From positions 1 through 19,885 of the forward strand of contig CALAVD010000109.1 of NCBI GenBank assembly GCA_937892085.1: a stretch of DNA of 19,885 nucleotides, in the 5' to 3' direction. Each line of letters opens with the position of its first letter. Within the stretch, counting starts at the first letter, position 1. This DNA is from an uncultured Prevotellaceae bacterium. GTDB lineage: Bacteria > Bacteroidota > Bacteroidia > Bacteroidales > Muribaculaceae. The notes below the pieces were generated by a model that saw nothing but the letters and a program-made list of their open reading frames with translations, ran no database searches and was not told the DNA's origin. Of the stretch, positions 6,806 to 14,835 are shown one piece after another. The position numbers and the translations under genes were made by a program.

Positions 6806-7174
6806 ATGAAACACTTGAGATACATTATTGCCCTTGTGGTGATAGCTACGGGATGCTTGGCATTTAATGCCAGTGCGCAAAGCATCAGCAATAGCAGTCA
6901 CAGCACTGTAGGCTACATCCGTAGCGACGGACGCGTGGAAAACAGCAGCCACAGCTGCTTGGGCTACATTCGTAGCGACGGACGCGTGGAGAACAGCAGC
7001 CACAGCTGCTTGGGCTACATCCGCAGCGACGGACGCATTGAGAACAGCAGCCACAGCTGCTTGGGTTACGTGCGCAGCGACGGACGCGTGGAAAACTCCA
7101 GCCACAGTTGCTTGGGCTATGTGGAAGGCATGAGCAAAGAATGGGCGGCCGCTTTTTTCTTCTTTTTCTTTTGA
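6806..7174 (+). CDS. Secreted protein with near-identical 17-residue repeats and a poly-Phe tail
   Basis: 122 residues from the ATG at 6806, chosen because it starts a clear signal peptide (MKHLRYIIALVVIATG then CLAFNASAQ). Upstream in-frame starts give an extension over the tandem repeat. A weak lipobox (ATGC) precedes Cys17, so either a lipoprotein or signal peptidase I cleavage at ASAQ is possible. The mature part is four almost identical copies of GYIRSDGRVENSSHSCL (residues 36-103), preceded by a half repeat (SISNSSHSTV) and followed by GYVEGMSKEWAAA and six Phe. The copies are also nearly identical in DNA (51-bp units), so expansion or homogenisation is recent. It is a paralogue of the preceding gene: same 17-residue period and same aromatic C-terminus. 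Function unknown; each repeat has one Cys, which could pair or bind metal. Confidence 0.8.
   Translation: MKHLRYIIALVVIATGCLAFNASAQSISNSSHSTVGYIRSDGRVENSSHSCLGYIRSDGRVENSSHSCLGYIRSDGRIENSSHSCLGYVRSDGRVENSSHSCLGYVEGMSKEWAAAFFFFFF
6911..7114. repeat. Four tandem 51-bp coding repeats
   Basis: Units begin at 6911, 6962, 7013 and 7064 (GGCTACAT or GGTTACGT) and differ by only a few, mostly silent, bases. The 51-bp period encodes exactly 17 residues. Copy number could vary by recombination without breaking the frame. Confidence 0.95.
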
Positions 7175-7180
7175 TTGACT

Positions 7181-8329
7181 ATGACAACAAATTCATCTAA
7201 AATAAAAAGGACAATGCCAGTGGTGCTGATAGCATTACTGGCATTGCTGCCATTATCGCTGAGAGCACAACTTCCTGACGACTCCATCCTCAGGCGCGAG
7301 GCGGCGCGTATGCTCATGGTGGGGTTCCGCGGCGACCGCATTGACGACAGTAGCGATGCGGCACGCTATGTGCGCGACCTCCACGTGGGCAGCATAGTGC
7401 TCTTCGACATAGACCTCACCGCCGACGGGCCACGCAAGATAGGCACCCGCAACATCACGACCAAAGAACGCCTCACGGCGCTCACGGCGCAGCTGCAAAG
7501 CTACGCCGACGAGCCCCTAATCATCGCCGCCGACCAAGAAGGCGGCATGGTGTGCCGCCTGAAGCCGCAGTATGGCTTCAAGCCAACTGTCAACGCCCTG
7601 CATTTAGGCACCGTAGATAACCGTGACACCACGCTCCACTATGCCATGAGCATAGCCGAGGAGATGAAAGAGTGCGGCGTGAACCTCAACCTTGCTCCAG
7701 TGCTCGACATACATCGTGACGATAGTCCGCACATTGGGCACTTCAAGCGCTGTTTCTCGACCGATGTAGATGCCATCACCCGCCATGCGGGCTGGTTTAT
7801 CGACGCCCACTACAAGCACGGCGTTCTCTGCGCCGTGAAGCATTTCCCCGGGCACGGCAGCGCGCTCGGCGACTCGCACGAGGGCTTGGTAGATGTCACC
7901 GACACTTGGCAGCCGCGAGAATTGGAGCCTTTTGCCAACCTCATCGCCAAGAACAAAGTTGACGTGGTGATGACAGCCCACATCTACAACCGCCGTCTCG
8001 ATCCCGACTATCCAGCTACCCTGTCGCACAAAATCATCACAGAACTGCTGCGCGACAACCTGCACTACGACGGCGTGATAGTCACCGACGACATGTACAT
8101 GGAAGGCATCTTGGGGCAATACTCCATAGAGGACGCCATAGCCCTTGCCATCAACGCCGGAGCCGACATCCTGCTTGCAGGCAACAACATCGAAACCGGC
8201 TTTGAGGCCGACCGCCCGTTCCACCTCGTGGACATCATCGTAGATTTAGTGAAGTCCGGCAAAGTGCCCTACGAGCGAGTGCACCAATCAAGCGAAAGAA
8301 TCCTGCGACTGAAATCCCGCCTGAAATAA
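7181..8329 (+). CDS. Glycoside hydrolase family 3, NagZ-like beta-N-acetylhexosaminidase, exported
   Basis: 382 residues from the ATG at 7181, 6 nt after the previous stop; Met12 (7214) is an alternative start. A signal peptide (KIKRTMPVVLIALLALLPLS then LRAQ) exports it. The GH3 barrel shows DQEGGMVCRL (118-127), the NagZ hallmark KHFPGHG (220-226) followed by DSH (231-233, the Asp-His general acid dyad) and VTDDMYMEG (301-309) with Asp303 as expected nucleophile. Enzymes of this group release terminal beta-linked N-acetylglucosamine, often from peptidoglycan fragments or glycans. The size equals a single-domain NagZ and lacks the second GH3 domain of beta-glucosidases. Gram-negative NagZ is usually cytoplasmic, so the signal peptide suggests a periplasmic or surface variant. 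Its link to the two secreted repeat proteins is positional only. Confidence 0.88.
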   Translation: MTTNSSKIKRTMPVVLIALLALLPLSLRAQLPDDSILRREAARMLMVGFRGDRIDDSSDAARYVRDLHVGSIVLFDIDLTADGPRKIGTRNITTKERLTALTAQLQSYADEPLIIAADQEGGMVCRLKPQYGFKPTVNALHLGTVDNRDTTLHYAMSIAEEMKECGVNLNLAPVLDIHRDDSPHIGHFKRCFSTDVDAITRHAGWFIDAHYKHGVLCAVKHFPGHGSALGDSHEGLVDVTDTWQPRELEPFANLIAKNKVDVVMTAHIYNRRLDPDYPATLSHKIITELLRDNLHYDGVIVTDDMYMEGILGQYSIEDAIALAINAGADILLAGNNIETGFEADRPFHLVDIIVDLVKSGKVPYERVHQSSERILRLKSRLK

Positions 8330-8397
8330 CACTACTGCATTGGGTTAAAATTTCTCAATATTTTCGCCTTTTTAACACAAAACTCACAAAAAATCTC

Positions 8398-8405
8398 TAT
8401 TTTTG
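8398..8405 (+). promoter_or_regulatory. Putative -7 box of the oxidoreductase gene
   Basis: TATTTTTG matches TAnnTTTG, 46 nt upstream of the ATG at 8452. No clear -33 box. The 122-nt gap after the GH3 gene, with this box, suggests the oxidoreductase is a separate transcription unit. Confidence 0.4.
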
Positions 8406-8451
8406 TGGAATAAAGACAACTAATAACCAATTAACAATAAAACCAATTATC

Positions 8452-11400
8452 ATGTATAAGATTGAGAACCATCCTATCCTTGACCTTCCCAAAGAAGAAT
8501 TTGTGGAGTTCCAGTTTGAAGGGAGAACCGTTCGCGGGCAGAAGGGTAAAACCATAGCTGCAGCCCTTCATCAGGCAGGACTTATTGTGCACAGTCACAG
8601 CACAAGTGGACGCAACCGCAGCCTCGAGTGCGGCATCGGCAAGTGCGGTGCCTGCGAGATGCTTGTCGATGGCCAGGTGCGACGCATCTGCATCACAAGC
8701 GTTGACGGCGTGAAAGAGGTGCGCGAGATTCCTAAGGACTACATGCCCGAAGTTAAACCCCGTGAAGCCAGTGAGACCAAGATTTACAAGACCACCGTTG
8801 CCATCATTGGCGGCGGTCCTGCCGGCCTTGCGTGCCGCGAGCAGCTCACTGCGCTGGGAATTCCCAACATTGTGGTTGACAACAACGCCACCGAGGGTGG
8901 TCAGTTCAATATGCAGACCCACCAGTTCTTCTTCTTTGAGAAAGAGCAGAAGTTCGGTGGTATGCGCGGTTTCGACATCGCCAAGACTCTTGCTGGCGAC
9001 AACCACGACGGTATCCTGCTCAACAACACCGTGTGGGACCTGCTCGAAGGTCGCCGCATAGCACTCAAGAATATCGTCACTCAGGAGGTTAGCTACATCG
9101 ACGCCGACCATCTGGTGGTGGCTACCGGAGCCGTGCCTTTCATGCCGGTGTTTGAGAACGACGACGTGCCAGGTGTATATACCGCCGCTGTGTTCCAGAA
9201 GATGATGAACCAGGAGCACACCCTGCTGGGCAAGCGCGTGCTCACCGTGGGCGCTGGCAACATCGGTTATCTCACCAGTTACCAGGCTATGCAGGCGGGT
9301 GCCACCATCAAGGCGATTATCGAGGGTATGGACCACGAGGGAGGCTTCCCCGTGCAGGCCAACCGCGTGCGCCGCTTGGGCATCCCTATCATGACATCAC
9401 ACGTGCTTATCCGTGCCATCCCTAACGAGGACTACACCGGCGTTACTGGCGCCGTGATTGCCGAATGCCGCAATTTCCAGCCCATTCCAGGCACTGAGCA
9501 AGTGATTGACGACATCGACATCATCAACATCTGCACCGGTCTGATTCCAGATAACCAACTGCTCGTGAAAGGCCGTGCCGTATTTGGCCGCAACGTGTAT
9601 GGCGCGGGCGATGCCGTGCGCATTGGCGAAGGCACCAGTGCCGTGCTTCGCGGCAAGCAGGTGGCCTACGAGGTGGCTCAAGAGATGGGATTGCGTTTCC
9701 CCTACGAGGACTATCTCGAGGTTTCGCGCCAGTACATCGACTCGCAGCAGCGTCCCGTGCGCCTGCTCGACGAGCCACGCATCCCCGATGAGGAGCGCAT
9801 GGCAGCAAAACCCTACGTGAAGATCAACTGCCTCTATGGTTTCGCTTGCAACCCCTGCACTTTCTCTTGTCCGCAGGGCGCCATCAGCAAGCCCACCACA
9901 TCGAGTGTGCCCATGGTTGATTACAACAAGTGCATCGGCTGTATGCAGTGCGTGAACCACTGCCCAGGATTGGCCATCTTCGGCTACGACAAGCGCAAGA
10001 ATGTGGTGTTCCTGCCTGTAGAATATGAGGTGGAAGAGGGCAAAGAAGTGTTCTTGGTTGACGACAACGGCGCTAAAGTGGGCGAAGGAACCATAGAGAA
10101 AGTGCTCAAGAAAAACAACAAGACCAATGTGGCACGCGTCAAGGTCACCCAAGTCGAGGAATTGAACCAAATAAACGGCTTCATTCTCAAGGAGCGCTAT
10201 CCCGAGCCACTGAACCTGCGTCCTCTCACCGATGGCGAGGAAGGCAAGTCATTCGTGTGCCACTGCGAGGATGTGGATGTAAAGACACTGCTCGCCGTGA
10301 TTGGCGACCGCAAGTACATCTCGGTTGACGAACTCAAGCACACCACCCGCATGGGCATGGGTCCCTGCCGCGGCAAGCGCTGTGTGTCGAGAGCAAAACA
10401 GATTTTGCGAGCCCATGGCATTGAGGTGACTGGCGACAGCACGCCACGCGCGCCACTCGCCAACCAGGTGACCCTGGGCGATGTATATAATGGCGAAACC
10501 AAGCAGACCTTCGTCTTTGAGCATGGCTCAGTAATCGAGAAAGCCGAGACCGAAATTCTCGTGGCTGGCGGCGGTATGGCGGGTAGTGCGGCATTCCGCT
10601 ACTTTGCCGAGGCTGGCAAGCGCACGGTCCTCGTCAACTACGACCGCGGCTCTACATGGCGCTGCATCGGTGGCGGACGACCTGCCTTCTCTAATCCCGA
10701 CATCAGCGACATCGCTATGCACAACTTGGAAATCTTCCGCGACGACCAGGAGCACTGCAACATCGACCTGAAGATGACACGCTACGTGAACCTCGTGCAC
10801 GACGACGCGACCTATCGCTCTCTCGACGCGTCACGCGCATGGAGCGAAGCCTACATGATCGACCGCAAGGACTTCACCAAGGAAATCTCACCATACTGGA
10901 ACCCCAACGACAACATCTACAGCCATGCTCTGATTTCACAGAACTGCTGGCAAGCCACTCCGGGACGCACCATCGACTATGTGCGCACCGTGGGCAAGCA
11001 GCATGGCGGCGAGGTGCTCGAAGACTGCGAAGTGCTCCACGTGGAGCGTGCAGGCGACAAATTCCGTGTGCTGGTGCGCCGTCACGACAAGCATTACGTG
11101 GAGTACACCTGCGACCACTTTGTCAATGCCATGGGATGGGGCTCAGAGAAATTTACCGACATGCTCGGCATCGACACACAACTCTTCCCTGTTAAGCACC
11201 AGGCATTCATCACTCGCCGTCTGCCTAACATGGGCGTGAACGGCGACTCGCTCGACATGATCATCGACCGCCGGCACTACAAGGGCTTCAATGCCGTCTA
11301 TGGGCAGCAGTTCTTGCACACCGGGCAAATCATCGGCTGCGCGTCGCCCGACTGCGACCCCTACGAGGCACGCCAGAACCTCAAGTACAACAGCGAGGCA

Positions 11401-11673
11401 TTCCTCAAGATTGTGAGCGAGATGTTCGCGCAGTGGATTCCTAACTTAGCTTCTGTCGGATTCCACGCAGTGTGGGCGGGCTACTACATCGAGCCTCGCT
11501 ACATCATCGACCCAGAGGTGGGCTTGCTCACCGGTCTGCGCGGCCATGGCTTCATGCTCGGACAGTATCTTGCCAAACTCTATGTTGACAAATACTTAGG
11601 CAAGCCAGTTCCTGCCTACATGAAAGACCTCGCCATCGGCGGCAAGGGCCTGAGCGAGAACGCTTTCCAATAA
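8452..11673 (+). CDS. Giant iron-sulfur flavoprotein, HcnABC/SoxAB-like amino-acid dehydrogenase fusion
   Basis: 1073 residues, five modules in one chain. (1) A 2Fe-2S ferredoxin, residues 20-95, with Cys60, 65, 68 and 80. (2) An FAD/NAD disulfide-reductase-like domain, 113-425, with GGGPAG (120-125) and VGAGNIG (266-272). (3) A bacterial ferredoxin-like insert, 455-512, with an unusual Cys460/466/469/473 set and a classic CIGCMQCVNHCP (494-505). (4) A BFD-like 2Fe-2S domain, 600-655, with CHC (603-605) and CRGKRC (639-644). (5) A DAO-type FAD oxidoreductase, 700-1060, with VAGGGMAGS (704-712). In other bacteria modules 1, 2+4 and 5 are separate subunits of hydrogen cyanide synthase, opine oxidase, hydroxyproline dehydrogenase or sarcosine oxidase. 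I infer oxidation of an amino or imino acid in module 5 with electrons passed along the clusters; the substrate is unknown. No folate-binding SoxG/SoxA-tail is seen. Cytoplasmic, single-gene unit ended by a terminator. Confidence 0.85.
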   Translation: MYKIENHPILDLPKEEFVEFQFEGRTVRGQKGKTIAAALHQAGLIVHSHSTSGRNRSLECGIGKCGACEMLVDGQVRRICITSVDGVKEVREIPKDYMPEVKPREASETKIYKTTVAIIGGGPAGLACREQLTALGIPNIVVDNNATEGGQFNMQTHQFFFFEKEQKFGGMRGFDIAKTLAGDNHDGILLNNTVWDLLEGRRIALKNIVTQEVSYIDADHLVVATGAVPFMPVFENDDVPGVYTAAVFQKMMNQEHTLLGKRVLTVGAGNIGYLTSYQAMQAGATIKAIIEGMDHEGGFPVQANRVRRLGIPIMTSHVLIRAIPNEDYTGVTGAVIAECRNFQPIPGTEQVIDDIDIINICTGLIPDNQLLVKGRAVFGRNVYGAGDAVRIGEGTSAVLRGKQVAYEVAQEMGLRFPYEDYLEVSRQYIDSQQRPVRLLDEPRIPDEERMAAKPYVKINCLYGFACNPCTFSCPQGAISKPTTSSVPMVDYNKCIGCMQCVNHCPGLAIFGYDKRKNVVFLPVEYEVEEGKEVFLVDDNGAKVGEGTIEKVLKKNNKTNVARVKVTQVEELNQINGFILKERYPEPLNLRPLTDGEEGKSFVCHCEDVDVKTLLAVIGDRKYISVDELKHTTRMGMGPCRGKRCVSRAKQILRAHGIEVTGDSTPRAPLANQVTLGDVYNGETKQTFVFEHGSVIEKAETEILVAGGGMAGSAAFRYFAEAGKRTVLVNYDRGSTWRCIGGGRPAFSNPDISDIAMHNLEIFRDDQEHCNIDLKMTRYVNLVHDDATYRSLDASRAWSEAYMIDRKDFTKEISPYWNPNDNIYSHALISQNCWQATPGRTIDYVRTVGKQHGGEVLEDCEVLHVERAGDKFRVLVRRHDKHYVEYTCDHFVNAMGWGSEKFTDMLGIDTQLFPVKHQAFITRRLPNMGVNGDSLDMIIDRRHYKGFNAVYGQQFLHTGQIIGCASPDCDPYEARQNLKYNSEAFLKIVSEMFAQWIPNLASVGFHAVWAGYYIEPRYIIDPEVGLLTGLRGHGFMLGQYLAKLYVDKYLGKPVPAYMKDLAIGGKGLSENAFQ

Positions 11674-11702
11674 ACAATTGCGACAAAGTCTGGGAATAAT
11701 AT

Positions 11703-11734
11703 AAGGCGTGGTGCTTGCGAGCATCACGCCTTTT
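11703..11734 (+). terminator. Intrinsic terminator of the oxidoreductase gene
   Basis: GGCGTGGTGCT and AGCATCACGCC form an 11-bp stem (one G-T pair) around TGCG, followed by TTTT. It begins about 30 nt after the stop at 11673. Confidence 0.85.
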
Positions 11735-11769
11735 AAAAAATCAGTACGGTGCTGAGGATACCGGCATAG

Positions 11770-11844
11770 CTCCTATGGCATCTAAACACAGATTCAAAAA
11801 AACATGAAAATACTTGTTTAATATCTGGCTTTTTACGAATTTTG
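11770..11844 (+). repeat. Promoter-bearing repeat, copy A
   Basis: About four in five bases match 14921-14998 in the same orientation, including CTTGTTTAATA and TTTTTACGAATTTTG. Both copies carry CTTG, 20 nt, then GAATTTTG, a Bacteroidales-type -33/-7 pair. Copy B drives the protease-sigma operon; copy A has no gene for about 250 nt. The two copies enclose the restriction-modification operon. Confidence 0.7.
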
Positions 11845-11883
11845 ATAGTGCTTCAGTTTAGCTGTGGCACTTTTTCTGTAAAA

Positions 11884-11902
11884 TGCGGAGTTTCACTCCG
11901 CA
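11884..11902. repeat. Short perfect hairpin
   Basis: TGCGGAGT and ACTCCGCA pair fully around TTC. Without a plus-strand T-run it is not a clear terminator in that direction; on the minus strand it is followed by CATTTTAC. Role unknown. Confidence 0.5.
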
Positions 11903-11994
11903 AATTACCGAATTTTCAATCACCTCTCCAGATAATCCTACAAATAATCACAAAACCTCGCAAGATTAAGACCTCCTACTAATCTTTCTGAAAT

Positions 11995-12028
11995 GATCTT
12001 TTTTGATCCAAAATCTTAAAGAGTGATC
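11995..12028. promoter_or_regulatory. Cluster of three GATC sites upstream of the DpnII-type operon
   Basis: GATC occurs at 11995-11998, 12005-12008 and 12025-12028, all within 34 nt and directly upstream of the operon's -7 box. They are targets of the encoded enzymes, so their methylation state could feed back on operon transcription, as reported for the related LlaDCHI (LlaII) system. Confidence 0.5.
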
Positions 12029-12056
12029 TATTAGAATTTTTGTCAATTTAATAACG

Positions 12057-12064
12057 TACTTTTG
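12057..12064 (+). promoter_or_regulatory. Putative -7 box of the DpnII-type operon
   Basis: TACTTTTG matches TAnnTTTG and lies 37 nt upstream of the methylase ATG. The nearest TTTG (12039-12042) is only 14 nt away. Three GATC sites lie just upstream, within 30-65 nt of this box. Confidence 0.45.
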
Positions 12065-12101
12065 TTATAAATTAGCAACAGAAACTTTATTGGATTAGAT
12101 A

Positions 12102-13040
12102 ATGCATAACATCAAAAATGCAAAACCTTTTTTGAAATGGGTCGGAGGCAAGAGACAACTTTTGTCACAGCTAGATTCTATGCTTCCTAATGAGCTTTAT
12201 AATGAAGAATTTAATTATTTCGAACCATTTGTGGGTGGTGGAGCAATGTTGTTTTTCATGTTGCAAAAGTTTTCTAACATTAAGAAGATTGTCATAAATG
12301 ATATTAATAAGAAATTAATAGACGCATACACAATAATCAAAAAAGACGTGGATGGGCTTGTTATTATGCTTTCTAATCTTCAACATGATTACGATTCACT
12401 TAAAACAGAAGAATCTCGGAAAGAGTTTTATTTATTACAACGCAATAGATTTAATAAAACCAAACTTGATATATTGGAAACTTCGTCCTTATTGATATTT
12501 CTTAATCGCACGTGTTTCAATGGGCTTTACAGAGAAAATTCTAAGGGTGAATTTAATGTCCCGTTTGGAAAATATTCAAATCCAACTATCTGCAATGCTG
12601 ATGTGCTTTATGCCGACAGCGAATTATTAAACAAATGTGAGATAGAAATCCTCAACGGTAATTTTGACGAAACCGTTAATTATATAAATAACAATTGTCT
12701 TAACTTTTTCTACTTCGACCCGCCATATAGACCATTAAGTTCAACATCAAGTTTTAATTCGTTTGTCAAAGAAGAATTTAATGATGATAGTCAACGAGAA
12801 TTAGCTGATTTCTGTCGTGAGCTATCGGTCAAGAACAATGTTCTGTGGATGCTTAGTAATTCGGATTGCTCGGCGAAAAACCCAGAAGACACTTTTTTTG
12901 AGGAACTTTATGAGGATTTTGATATTCAAAGGGTTTATGCTTCAAGAGCTGTTAATGCAAACCCAAGCAAGAGAGGAAAACTTACGGAACTTCTTATCCG
13001 AAACTATATTACACCAACAATTGAACCAATAGCGATATGA
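12102..13040 (+). CDS. dpnM: DpnM-type (Dam family) adenine methyltransferase for GATC
   Basis: 312 residues, alpha-class N6-adenine methylase that uses SAM to methylate adenine in GATC and so protects host DNA from the partner endonuclease. Visible: PFLKWVGGKRQL (9-20) and FEPFVGGGAMLFF (40-52) for SAM binding, IFLNRTCFNGLYREN (132-146) for target recognition as in Dam/DpnM/MboI methylases, and FDPPY (205-209), the catalytic motif. Length matches M.DpnII and M.MboI (about 280-320). The stop overlaps the endonuclease start (ATGA). AT-rich compared with flanking genes, so probably acquired. The family is certain; GATC specificity is inferred from family and from the DpnII nuclease next door. 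Confidence 0.93.
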   Translation: MHNIKNAKPFLKWVGGKRQLLSQLDSMLPNELYNEEFNYFEPFVGGGAMLFFMLQKFSNIKKIVINDINKKLIDAYTIIKKDVDGLVIMLSNLQHDYDSLKTEESRKEFYLLQRNRFNKTKLDILETSSLLIFLNRTCFNGLYRENSKGEFNVPFGKYSNPTICNADVLYADSELLNKCEIEILNGNFDETVNYINNNCLNFFYFDPPYRPLSSTSSFNSFVKEEFNDDSQRELADFCRELSVKNNVLWMLSNSDCSAKNPEDTFFEELYEDFDIQRVYASRAVNANPSKRGKLTELLIRNYITPTIEPIAI

Positions 13041-13879
13041 ACACTGCTGCACATACCGAAGAACAATTTAATCTGTTCATGTCTCAATTATCAGAGACTA
13101 ATGCGACATTAAGCTTTTGGACTGATTTTGATAAAATCAGAAAAAATGTTGCGAGCATTGAGATAAAACTGAATACCCTTAATTATTTGATTGGCAAGGA
13201 AGATTTGCGTTCTGCAATCACTAAATTATGGAATAACGACAAAAGGGTTTTTGATGTCTTGCTGATATTAGTCGCTTGCCGAAAGAGAGACAAGAAAATG
13301 GTCATAAATGATAAAGCAGAATTTGTTTTGCTTGAAAGCTACTTTGAAACATTAGAAGGTGTTATTGAATATATTGAAGGAACAGGTTTAGCTCAAGTTT
13401 TCCAAGACAAGAATATCAAAAATCTTGTCGATTATGTTTTTGGTGTTGAGGCTGGATTGGATTCAAACGCTCGCAAAAATCGCAGCGGAGATGCGATGGA
13501 AGATACTGTCGAGTTGATAATAAAAAATTCTGGACTTCAATACCGAAAAGAAGTTGTCTCAAATGAATGGCCAGAAATAACAGCAGCGTTAGGAACTGAC
13601 AAAAAGCGTTTTGATTTTGTGATAACGACAAAAGCAAAAACATATTTATTTGAAGTGAATTTCTATAGTGGGGGAGGCAGTAAACTTAATGAAACTGCTC
13701 GTTCTTTCACAGAAATTGGTCCAAGAATAAACTCCGTACCGGGCTTTGAATTTGTGTGGGTTACAGATGGCAAAGGTTGGAATAGTGCTAAGAACAAGTT
13801 GCAAGAAGCTTATTATTCTATTCCTTGTGTTTATAATTTATCAACTCTTAGAGGTTTTCTTGATAGCATAAAAGATTAA
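13037..13879 (+). CDS. dpnB: DpnII/MboI-type restriction endonuclease (cuts unmethylated GATC)
   Basis: 280 residues. The C-terminal half carries the DpnII-family catalytic block: KKRFDFVITTKAKTYLFEVN (189-208) and NFYSGGGSKLNETARSF (208-224). This is a PD-(D/E)xK-like active site with Asp193 and Glu206, where Asn208 stands in the usual Lys position, as is typical of this family. Length matches R.DpnII (about 288). It cleaves double-stranded, unmethylated GATC before the G. The start overlaps the methylase stop by 4 nt and the TAA shares one base with the next ATG, so all three genes are translationally coupled. No control (C) protein is present; timing of expression may depend on methylation of the upstream GATC sites. 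Confidence 0.93.
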   Translation: MNTAAHTEEQFNLFMSQLSETNATLSFWTDFDKIRKNVASIEIKLNTLNYLIGKEDLRSAITKLWNNDKRVFDVLLILVACRKRDKKMVINDKAEFVLLESYFETLEGVIEYIEGTGLAQVFQDKNIKNLVDYVFGVEAGLDSNARKNRSGDAMEDTVELIIKNSGLQYRKEVVSNEWPEITAALGTDKKRFDFVITTKAKTYLFEVNFYSGGGSKLNETARSFTEIGPRINSVPGFEFVWVTDGKGWNSAKNKLQEAYYSIPCVYNLSTLRGFLDSIKD

Positions 13880-14772
13880 TGCCACCTCTCATTCCATATT
13901 ATCGCAGTGTTAATCGTGATTTCACTTTGCTTCATGGTGATTGCATGGAGTTGCTTGGGGCATTTGACTTCAAGTTTGACATGATTTTTGCCGACCCGCC
14001 TTATTTTTTGTCCAACGACGGCATCAGTTTTCAGGCAGGCAAGATTGTGAGCGTGAATAAGGGCGATTGGGACAAAGGCAGAAGCCCCCATGAGATAAAC
14101 GATTTTAACCTGCAATGGTTGTCGCTATGCCGTGACAAATTAAAAGCTGGTGGCACGATATGGGTCAGTGGCACTTATCACAACATCTTCAGTGTCGCCA
14201 ACAGCCTTACATCGTTAGGTTTCAAAATATTGAATGTGGTGACTTGGGCAAAGACCAATCCGCCACCCAATATATCGTGCCGCTATTTCACCTATTCCAC
14301 CGAGTTTGTGATCTGGGCACGCAAGAGTGCAAAAGTGCCGCATAAGTTCAACTACGAGCTGATGAAGGTCCTCAATGATGGCAAGCAGATGACCGACGTG
14401 TGGCGCTTGCCTGCCATTGCGCGCTGGGAGAAATCGTGCGGGAAGCATCCCACCCAGAAGCCATTGTCGCTGCTCACACGCATCATTCTTGCATCTACCG
14501 ATGAGCGCTCATGGATTTTAGACCCCTTTGCCGGCTCATCAACTACAGGAATAGCAGCCTCACTGCTTGGTCGTCGCTTTTTAGGCATAGAGCGGGAGCA
14601 GGAGTTTGTGGAGATGAGCCGTCATCGCCGCGAGGAACTTGATGATTATGCCATCAGGAGCGACTACAGGTCACGCATAAAGGATATTGGCAAGGCCAGC
14701 CAACTTGAAACACCAGGAGTAGCTGGCGAACCTGTGGTGCATGGCTACGACCTTCCATTTTTGACGAAATAA
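13879..14772 (+). CDS. dpnA: Second methyltransferase of the DpnII-type system (DpnA-like, beta class)
   Basis: 297 residues. Order of motifs: LLHGDCMELL (17-26), ADPPYFLS (38-45, catalytic), the target domain, HPTQKP (190-195) and LDPFAGSSTTGIAA (214-227, SAM binding). That order with catalytic before SAM motif defines the beta class, like M.DpnIIB (DpnA) of Streptococcus pneumoniae, which also methylates single-stranded GATC and so protects incoming transforming DNA. Gene order here is methylase, nuclease, second methylase, whereas the pneumococcal operon has both methylases first. The 3' two-thirds is much richer in GC than the two upstream genes, so the operon may be a mosaic. The tail after residue 250 (DYRSRIKDIGK onward) is extra and not recognised. 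Confidence 0.88.
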   Translation: MPPLIPYYRSVNRDFTLLHGDCMELLGAFDFKFDMIFADPPYFLSNDGISFQAGKIVSVNKGDWDKGRSPHEINDFNLQWLSLCRDKLKAGGTIWVSGTYHNIFSVANSLTSLGFKILNVVTWAKTNPPPNISCRYFTYSTEFVIWARKSAKVPHKFNYELMKVLNDGKQMTDVWRLPAIARWEKSCGKHPTQKPLSLLTRIILASTDERSWILDPFAGSSTTGIAASLLGRRFLGIEREQEFVEMSRHRREELDDYAIRSDYRSRIKDIGKASQLETPGVAGEPVVHGYDLPFLTK

Positions 14773-14804
14773 AAGATGATGTGTCATTTTGACACACCAT
14801 CTTT
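14772..14804. terminator. Bidirectional terminator between dpnA-like gene and rubrerythrin scar
   Basis: AAAGATGATGTGTCA (14772-14786) and TGACACACCATCTTT (14790-14804) pair with one mismatch around TTT; the arms end in A-run and T-run, so it can work on both strands. It begins at the last base of the dpnA-like stop codon. Confidence 0.8.
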
Positions 14805-14835
14805 AGTTTGTTAGAGTTATCCTTGAAGGAATTAA

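Larger units (their letters stand above)
11674..12101. other. Gene-free region between the oxidoreductase and the DpnII-type operon
   Basis: About 430 bases with no plausible ORF. Contents in order: the terminator (11703-11734), repeat copy A with an orphan promoter (11770-11844), a small perfect hairpin (11884-11902), three GATC sites (11995, 12005, 12025) and a -7 box (12057-12064). The sequence turns AT-rich after about 11790. Confidence 0.6.

Noticed and set aside
6911..7114. Second regular repeat block as a CRISPR candidate
   Set aside because: The 51-bp units are contiguous and encode 17-residue protein repeats; there are no unique spacers.
7604..8224. 206-residue minus-strand ORF
   Set aside because: Antisense shadow of the GH3 gene with no recognisable motif.
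8431..9336. 301-residue minus-strand ORF
   Set aside because: It lies antisense to the oxidoreductase, is rich in His/Val/Ala as shadows of GC-rich genes are, and has no domain motif.
8452..11673. Hydrogen cyanide synthase
   Set aside because: The modules resemble HcnABC but are shared with many amino-acid dehydrogenases; the fusion and extra ferredoxin give no reason to assign cyanide production.
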